Part shown: positions 57,481 through 64,000 of the stretch, in pieces
Position numbering within the stretch: the first letter of the stretch is position 1
Layout of the letters: each line of letters starts with the position of its first letter
NCBI GenBank assembly: GCA_008477525.1
Contig: SPDT01000003.1
Span: 434,001-498,000 of the forward strand
Direction: 5' to 3'
Length of the DNA stretch: 64,000 bases
Source of the DNA: Hypomyces perniciosus
Taxonomy: Eukaryota > Ascomycota > Sordariomycetes > Hypocreales > Hypocreaceae
Position numbers and translations under genes: made by a program
The notes under the pieces: generated by a model
Database searches by the model: none
Told to the model about the DNA's origin: nothing
The model's input: the letters and a program-made list of their open reading frames with translations, nothing else

Positions 57481-59437
57481 CGTGCCGACTGGACCCGCCT
57501 ACTTTGGCAGCGCCTTCACAGATCAGGTGGGAATTTCAGCGTTTGCGGAGGTATGTGATGGTCGAATTCGCCGGCGAAATGATGCTGTCTCGGATTTGGG
57601 GACAAGGGCGCAGAGAAGGGGGACAACCCAATGGTCCTGGGCGAGCTCGAGTTAACGACCTCTCTCGTCACCTCATTCCCTAATGAGCGCAGCTGTTAAT
57701 CACTGCCGATGTTGTTAGGTTTCTTCTCGATTAGCGGTCCACAGATGAAGTTTGTTGGAAAATTGCGTCGAGCGATGCGCTTTTCGCTGTGTCGCAGGTA
57801 GTGGCGCATATGCAGCACCTTGGACCCGCGCGTTCATAAAGGACAAGTTAACCACATCACCAATTCGACATCAGCTTGGACCCCTGTTCTAGTCTTGTGT
57901 GATGATTGGTGGACCTGCATCAGCAGGAACAAAGTCGGCCCGGTCATCGGAACTAGTCAGAGGTGAGCTGACATAATACCATTGCCATCTGAGGAAAACG
58001 AAGACAACAATACGGAGTACGAAGCACTATTGACATGATGCATTTTGCAAGCATGATTAACTACCGGGAAAATCCCGGTTCCTTGGGGCAATAGAGGCTG
58101 GAAGAAGGCGTTCTGTTTGTAATACGGAGCAAAGCACCGTTACAGACTATTGGTTTGGGGACGATGTCACGTGTATTGAGTCCGGGTCAACTTATACTCA
58201 TAAGTTGATGATGGAGGATAGGTGATAGTGGTTGGTAGATGAGGACAATACTACTCAAAAACTGGCATTCTCGTCAAATCGCAAGATGGGGATTGTCGCT
58301 CCCGTTCCCGTTCCCGTTCCCGCCGTTGACGTTACCGACAGGGGTTGAAAGGGGTGCAGAGCCCTGAACCACGAGGAAGATCGAAACGCCAAGCAGCCGG
58401 CGAATAGGGCGACAAATCAGGTGCACAACCAAGTCACTTGGCACCGTGGCGCTTGGGGAAGACGCCAAAGAGTGTGATCACCAGATGGACAGATGAAATA
58501 AAGGCGTGATGTCGCTCTTGAGGGCTAACAGAACAGAGTCGGAGTTGCTAGTCGCACCAAGTCTTGCTCGATTGGGAATGAAAAGCAATACGAGTACTAC
58601 TAGTACTTCATACTCGTAGGCGCCGGGTGATCAATCAAATGGCGATTTTTTTTGGGGACTTCAGCGCATCGCATAGCCAAAAATAGCCCTCACTTTCAGC
58701 CAAGCCGCCAACTTGCTCGCCAAGGCATGACGCCGTGCCGAACTCCGGGTCCCATTAACAACTCCAGAATGGCAGAACCCTTGAAGTCATGGTGAACTTT
58801 GAAGCTGAAGGGCGGGCTGAGCGCCTGGGGCAAAGAGCTGCAACGCAGATTGTTTGGGAATGTTGAATTGGAGGAGCGGCATTGCAGTAGCAGAGACACT
58901 GGCGCTGTGAGAAATGGTGCTTAGCGCCTGAGAATCAGGTTGCATTGTCACCGTCGCAGGTATCCTCACGCCGAAATTAGCCGGGGGAGTACATGTTAGT
59001 TCTGTAGCTGGACGGACTGCGCCTCAACATTGGAACCGTTCATTCCGCTCTCCCAGTCCGAGGAGTCGTATTCTTATATTATTATGTACATCTCGCAAGC
59101 AGGCGTCTGCTTGTGTGGCCCTCCAAGTCATCCCCCCGTTTCTCCTCCTTCTTCCACCATTTCAACACCATCACCATCGCCATTGTTGATCTCTCCATCT
59201 GCGAAAATACCAAAAAATATTGTCCACGCCTGTCCTCACCTGCGACATTCGACCCGGAGTCGTCGTTCGCTGCTGAGGATACCCAATTCGACTCTCTGTT
59301 ATCGTCCGCCAACGCCAACACGTATGAGTGCTGCTGTCTAGGAAGCCATCCTGTTGATCCTCACTCCGCTCATTTCTCCGTCACTCGCTTGACCTGTTTA
59401 TGTCGCTTTTGACGCTTCTGAGCTCGTCCTCGTCCAC
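57481..59437. other. 2 kb intergenic, divergent erv41 / DFG5-like promoters
   Basis: No gene recognised. TACGGAGTA at 58011-58019, cccgtt hexamer x4 at 58301-58324, T9 tract near 58646. A pyrimidine-rich leader (59130-59230) precedes the GH76 gene. Confidence 0.4.
58301..58324. repeat. cccgtt hexamer x4
   Basis: Four head-to-tail cccgtt units (last ends cccgcc), intergenic. Confidence 0.8.
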
Positions 59438-61016
59438 ATGAGATCTCCGCTCAAGTCCGGCGCTTTCGTCGCCCTCTTGTCAGCCGCTGGCCATGCCCGC
59501 GCGCAACAGACGCCCTTCTCTGTCGCCTCCGATGGTGCGAATCCCTTCAACATCATCATTCCCACCTGTTTTCCATGTCCATGCTGAGGACTGACCCTCG
59601 TTTTCTTATAGATGCCATCAAGCAGACAGCCAAAACGATTGCCTGGGATTTAGTCAGGTACTATCACGGAAACGAGTCTGGTCAGACGCCGGGAATCCTC
59701 CCTGGGCCGCCACCTGCTGGCCCTTACTACTGGTGGGAAGCCGGTGCCATGTGGGGGACTTTGATCGATTACTGGTTCCTGACCGGTGATTCCACTTACA
59801 ACGACCTTGTGATGGCGGCCATGCAGTGGCAGACTGGTCCTGACAACGCTTTCATGCCACCCAATGTCACGGCTTCCTTGGGAAACGATGATCAAGGGTT
59901 CTGGGGCATGTCTGCTATGCTGGCTGCCGAAGAGAAGTTCCCGGATCCTCCTTCAGACAAGCCTCAATGGCTTGCCTTGGCGCAGGGTGTCTTCAACAGC
60001 CAGGCCAGCCCCGAACGACATGACACCACCTGCAATGGTGGTCTGCGATGGCAAATCCCCTTCACCAACAACGGATACAACTACAAGAACAGTAAGACGG
60101 TTATTGGGACGGGTTTGCGACGCCGGATGGGTTGAGCTAACGCGCTGTAGGTATTGCAAACGGCTGCTTCTTCAATTTGGGCGCGAGACTCGCCCGCTAT
60201 ACCGGAAACCAGACGTTTGCCGACTGGGCCGAGAAGACGTGGGATTGGCTGGCGGCCGTCGGCTATCTCGATGCCAAAACTTATGCTATTTATGACGGCG
60301 GCCATGTCGAACACAACTGCACAGACATCAACAAGGCCGAGTTCTCGTACAACAATGCTGTTTGGGCACTTGGTGCGGCCTACATGTTCAACCACGTGAG
60401 TCACGTTTGCTTCAAATCCCCTTGACCGCATTCGCTGACTATTTTACAGACCAAGGGTGACCCTAAGTGGCAACAAAGAGTCGATAAACTGATCGACCAC
60501 GGCCTTCAAACTTTCTTCCCGAACAACACTGCCTACGAGCCGTGGTCATGCGAGGGCTTCGGAACCTGCACCACTGACATATTGTCATTCAAGGGCTTCG
60601 TCCACCGATGGTACTCGACCATGACTCAGCTTGCTCCTTTCACTGCGGCGAAGATATTGCCTGTCCTCCGGACATCGGCAGAAGCCGCTGTTAAGCAATG
60701 CACCGGCGGTGATTTTGGCCGTCAGTGTGGCTTTAAATGGACGACGGGTGTTTATGACGGCATCACGGGTGTCGGCCAGCAAATGAACGTCCTAGGCGCT
60801 GTGTCATCTCTTCTCATTACCACGGCCAGGGCACCTGTGACGGCTGAAACAGGTGGCACCTCCAAGGGCGACCCCAACGCTGGCAACGGTGCCGACGATT
60901 TCCAGAATCACAACATGCCAGTATCAACAGGCGACCAGGCTGGAGCTATCATCCTGACCATTATCATCTTGGGGTCAGCCTGTGGCATGTTTGGCTGGAT
61001 GAGCATTGGTGTCTAG
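59438..61016 (+). CDS. GPI-anchored GH76 mannosidase, Dfg5/Dcw1 type
   Basis: Exons 59438-59534, 59612-60091, 60151-60395 and 60450-61016 give 462 residues. [20 protein letters not shown] is a signal peptide. [58 protein letters not shown] (the paired catalytic Asp of GH76), [20 protein letters not shown] and [17 protein letters not shown] form the alpha6/alpha6 barrel. [20 protein letters not shown] follows. The C-terminus [20 protein letters not shown] is a GPI-attachment-type tail. Dfg5/Dcw1 proteins transfer GPI-linked wall proteins onto the cell-wall glucan/mannan and are needed for wall integrity. All four exons fit the family without gaps. Confidence 0.95.
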
Positions 61017-62727
61017 AGGGCTCTTTTTTTCGGGAGGGGTTGCGCAAGGTTTGACACGTACGGCGTTGGAATGTAATTGGAAATCATCCACCATGAGTTT
61101 TCTGTTTTTTTCTTCTTTCTATTTCTGTCCTTTTAGTTGCGTTGACGCCCAGACTTAGATCACGAGGGCCACGGTTTTCTCATTCTGGTCGGCCTATAGG
61201 CGGGAGATATGCTTGCTTGGCTGCCAGCTGTACAAGATATTGAGGGGTGGTGATTGGACGGATAAAAAGGTGATACAGGGCACATCTTTTATGATTGCAG
61301 AAAGATGTGCATTCACAATTGCGGCCTACCTTGGCGGAAACCCGACTGCAGGGTCGGTTTTCCATAATAGAATCATGATCAACAGACATCAGTTTAGCCG
61401 AGCTGTGCTGCAGGATACATATGCATGAGAGCAAGCGAATGTCACGACAACGCAGCAATGTCACACACCTTGATGGAGAGGTATGCATAGCTACAAATAT
61501 GAGAGGCGACGAGGCTGCGTCCAACTATGGAGACGCTGCAGCACATCTGGCGAATAGGATACGCCATCGCGTCCAACCACCAGTCTTCGTCGAGACACGT
61601 TCTCTTCTGAGGGTTACACAACTTGAAGCCCTTTCGATTTGTCTCCTCAATGTTTTACGCTCGACTTGATGCATAGGTGCCCAGAGCCTCCCCCTCCAAG
61701 GGTCGACCAACAGGTCCCCAGCCATAGCCATATCCAGAAATGAGAGACGCTGCCTGGATGGTGTCAACCTCAGTAACGGATAGTTCCACATCACGGCACA
61801 TTCCACAACATTACACATTCCCTCATTCCAACGCACATTCCCTGATTCCCAACTAGCTTGCAATAACAGCCGGATCCGTAAGTCAATGACGATATCATGA
61901 CAGCTAGATTTCCTAGATTTCCTAGATCCGGATGGTCATGATCAATTAGTTAGCAAGTTTCCATATATTTAAGCAGCCGCTTTTCCCACCTAACTTGGGA
62001 TCAGCAAGAGTGTCGAATTCTATCATTTATGCACCTGCCAATGAGCCCTCATACTGTTGATGTGTGATTGATAGATGGCTTGACGAATAACAGATAGCTG
62101 GACCAAAACCAACCTCCTCATGCTCCTATCTATAGACAAGGCAACCGCTTTTCTCCGCCGAGGCAAACTCCCGAGGATGACTTGGCCTTGACCCATGCAA
62201 CCTATCTGCAGGTCTGTCGCTTTTCAGCCGCCCGACCAGGTTAACTGTGACATGTTTTCGGCTGCTATAGGCACGGAATCCCCGAAAACTTGATTTTTTG
62301 CAACGGTTGGCAGTTTCCATAAATGCATGAGGCTGCAGAGCGCACATCTCACCGACTGTGAAGAGGCTCTGTGTCTTCTAGCAATTGGCTGACGTTCAGC
62401 TCAGCTCAGCTTCATGCGTTTGTGTTTAGTTGTACTATTGCAAGAGGGCGATTTCGGTGTTCTCTTGGGTATTGTTACATTGCGGCTCTTCTTCACGCTT
62501 TTTGTGTTAAGGATAGAGCACTTCCCCAGATGAAGATTTGGGGGGTTGTGTAAAATCATAGCCGTTCTGGTCTTTCCATCTTTCTTGATCAAGAACATTT
62601 ACCATTTTGCTCAAACGTATATATCTATGATACTTCTCTGATACATCTTTCTCGAGACTACCTCGCTCGAATACACATCTTCCCCTCCTTCTGCATACTT
62701 TCAAGGCCTCCTGGGACGTGATTCAGA
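61017..62727. other. 1.7 kb intergenic
   Basis: No gene recognised. Direct repeats tagatttcc x2 near 61910 and cattccc(t)gattcc near 61810-61850. Confidence 0.35.
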
Positions 62728-64000
62728 ATGGCGACTGAACCACATTCTCCTCCCAAGGAGGGATGTTCGATCGGCGTTCAGACTTCTCGTTTTCTCAAAT
62801 TGGATCACATCGACCTCTTTGATGGAAAAAAAGCAGCAAATCTTAAGAACACTTCTGTTTCAAACCCGTTCGGATCACTCTTATCCATGGATTTTGAATT
62901 CAACATGTCCATTCTTCTTATGGGCGACGTTTCTCTCAATTTTACCTTCAATTCGGAACTTCAAGAGGCGATAGAGGTCCAGCATGTTGTTTTAGGGGTA
63001 TCTCAACAGCAGTCTACCCTAACCATGCCAGGGCTCCCTCCCGTTTTCAATCCCGTCGAGGACGAAGGCCTTCCCTTCGCCATTGAATATTTACGACATG
63101 CCTGTGACAATGGATGTCAGGCCAGTTGTACAATCAAAATGAAGATACACGATCACATCCTCCCTCACACCCAAAACATTCGCCACATTTCGACTCTCAG
63201 AATTGCGGTTGTGTTGAGCGGCCATCTATCTGACGCAAATATACGGGTTGAATATGAGGGAAACATTCTGAGATTTTTCAAAGCGCAAACTTCACACAAT
63301 TGGTTTGAACTTATGCACAGGGTTGATCGCACCACCGAGCACTGGAAGTCTGTGGATAAGGACCATCATGCGAATCAACCGACCAGTGAGAGGTGTCGTC
63401 AGCTTCTATGCTGGGCAGCCGGAATTGGGGACGGCTCACTAGTTGAGGCATGTCTCAAAATGGTTGCAGGCGACCCCAATTCGAAAGACCACTTTGGAAT
63501 GACACCTTTGGCTTGGGCAGCGTTGATGGGACGGGAAGAGACCGTCCAAAAGCTCGTGGATCATCTTGTTGCCCCCAGATCTGGCACATCCGTCAGTTGG
63601 GGGATGCAGGCCAAGAACAGGCTCACAGACAAGGATATCGACACACCGCTGTCTTTTGCCGCTGTGAATAAACAGACAGAAGTGTTCCGCTGTCTCGTCA
63701 CTATACACCTCAAAAACCATCAGCATCCTGAGAAATGGCTATCGGCGAAGCTTCATGAGGCCATAGAACAAGGTTGGCTAGATGTTGTGCAAGTCTTGCT
63801 CGAAAGAGGTGCCCCAATAGAAATGCCATCAAAGGGGAAAACGCCAGTTACGCCGTTGTGTAGTGCAGCCAAAAAAGGAAACACTGATATTATGAAGTGT
63901 CTTCTTGACAGGGGCGCGAATCTAAACAACCCATCAGGACGAACCGGAAGTGCGATATTCTTTGCCATCGAAGGGGGGCATTACAACGCCGTGGAGATGC
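62728..64000 (+). CDS. ankyrin-repeat protein, 3' part off the window
   Basis: ATG at 62728 opens a frame with no stop to the window edge: 424 codons. MATEPHSPPKEGCSIGVQTS starts a ~225-residue N-terminal region with no domain I recognise. Ankyrin repeats then begin: RCRQLLCWAAGIGDGSLVEA, DPNSKDHFGMTPLAWAALMG, DKDIDTPLSFAAVNKQTEVF, KLHEAIEQGWLDVVQVLLER, TPVTPLCSAAKKGNTDIMKC and LLDRGANLNNPSGRTGSAIF. At least six repeats are visible and more probably follow. Ankyrin repeats mediate protein contacts. Large fungal ankyrin proteins of this sort are often lineage-specific, some with NLR-like or effector roles, but nothing here shows which. No intron is needed within the window. Confidence 0.82.
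   Translation, partial: MATEPHSPPKEGCSIGVQTSRFLKLDHIDLFDGKKAANLKNTSVSNPFGSLLSMDFEFNMSILLMGDVSLNFTFNSELQEAIEVQHVVLGVSQQQSTLTMPGLPPVFNPVEDEGLPFAIEYLRHACDNGCQASCTIKMKIHDHILPHTQNIRHISTLRIAVVLSGHLSDANIRVEYEGNILRFFKAQTSHNWFELMHRVDRTTEHWKSVDKDHHANQPTSERCRQLLCWAAGIGDGSLVEACLKMVAGDPNSKDHFGMTPLAWAALMGREETVQKLVDHLVAPRSGTSVSWGMQAKNRLTDKDIDTPLSFAAVNKQTEVFRCLVTIHLKNHQHPEKWLSAKLHEAIEQGWLDVVQVLLERGAPIEMPSKGKTPVTPLCSAAKKGNTDIMKCLLDRGANLNNPSGRTGSAIFFAIEGGHYNAVEM

Overview
The window looks like nuclear DNA of a filamentous ascomycete. Genes lie on both strands, are separated by 0.1-2 kb gaps, and carry short (about 55-80 bp) GT-AG introns with CTRAC/ACTAAT-like branch sites. The Cdk8 kinase (His-rich insert, NLEKWYY segment, IRTSSLPGTKRSGLPDDSLL tail) resembles Sordariomycete, probably Hypocreales, orthologues. 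That placement is an inference from remembered family features, not a search. I see no tRNA, rRNA, CRISPR array, intact transposon or bacterial-type operon.

Layout. 1-10.4 kb: 5'-truncated Asp/Glu/hydantoin racemase-like gene (-), arp2 (+), Cdk8/SSN3 (+) with a long low-complexity leader, arf6 (-), sgf29 (-). 11.6-17.9 kb: a more accessory block with a GNAT-like gene carrying an in-frame stop, an intact MATE-like transporter and a dynamin-like GTPase whose C-terminal effector domain is frameshifted. 18-30.5 kb: phosphomannose isomerase (-), a small membrane/secreted protein (-), a 1580-residue coilin-like acidic protein (-), a short orphan ORF (+), RIB1 (-) and a secreted protein (-). 32-46.4 kb: RPA43 (+), FHA protein (-), complex I NDUFB7/B18 (+), GFA-family protein (-), dienelactone hydrolase (+), DUF4188 protein (+), DUF6454-like membrane protein (+), 2EXR protein (+), prolyl 4-hydroxylase-like oxygenase (+). 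46.4-64 kb: Prp2/DHX16 helicase (-), ER Hsp40 with HDEL tail (+), DUF3824-type protein (-), Erv41 (-), DFG5/DCW1 GH76 (+) and an ankyrin-repeat gene running off the right edge.

The genes are mostly unrelated housekeeping functions. Loose themes are transcription and RNA (Cdk8, Sgf29, Rpa43, Prp2, coilin-like) and the secretory pathway and cell wall (Arf6, Erv41, ER Hsp40, PMI, DFG5). Many genes only make sense after splicing, so exon coordinates are given from splice signals and reading phase. They are predictions from sequence, not transcript-verified.

No convincing new multi-gene system was found. The most notable points are the lesioned GNAT and dynamin genes around an intact transporter, the coilin-like protein, a probable hidden first exon of Cdk8, and a 9-bp motif (TACGGAGTA) strongly over-represented in gaps and not noticed in any gene.
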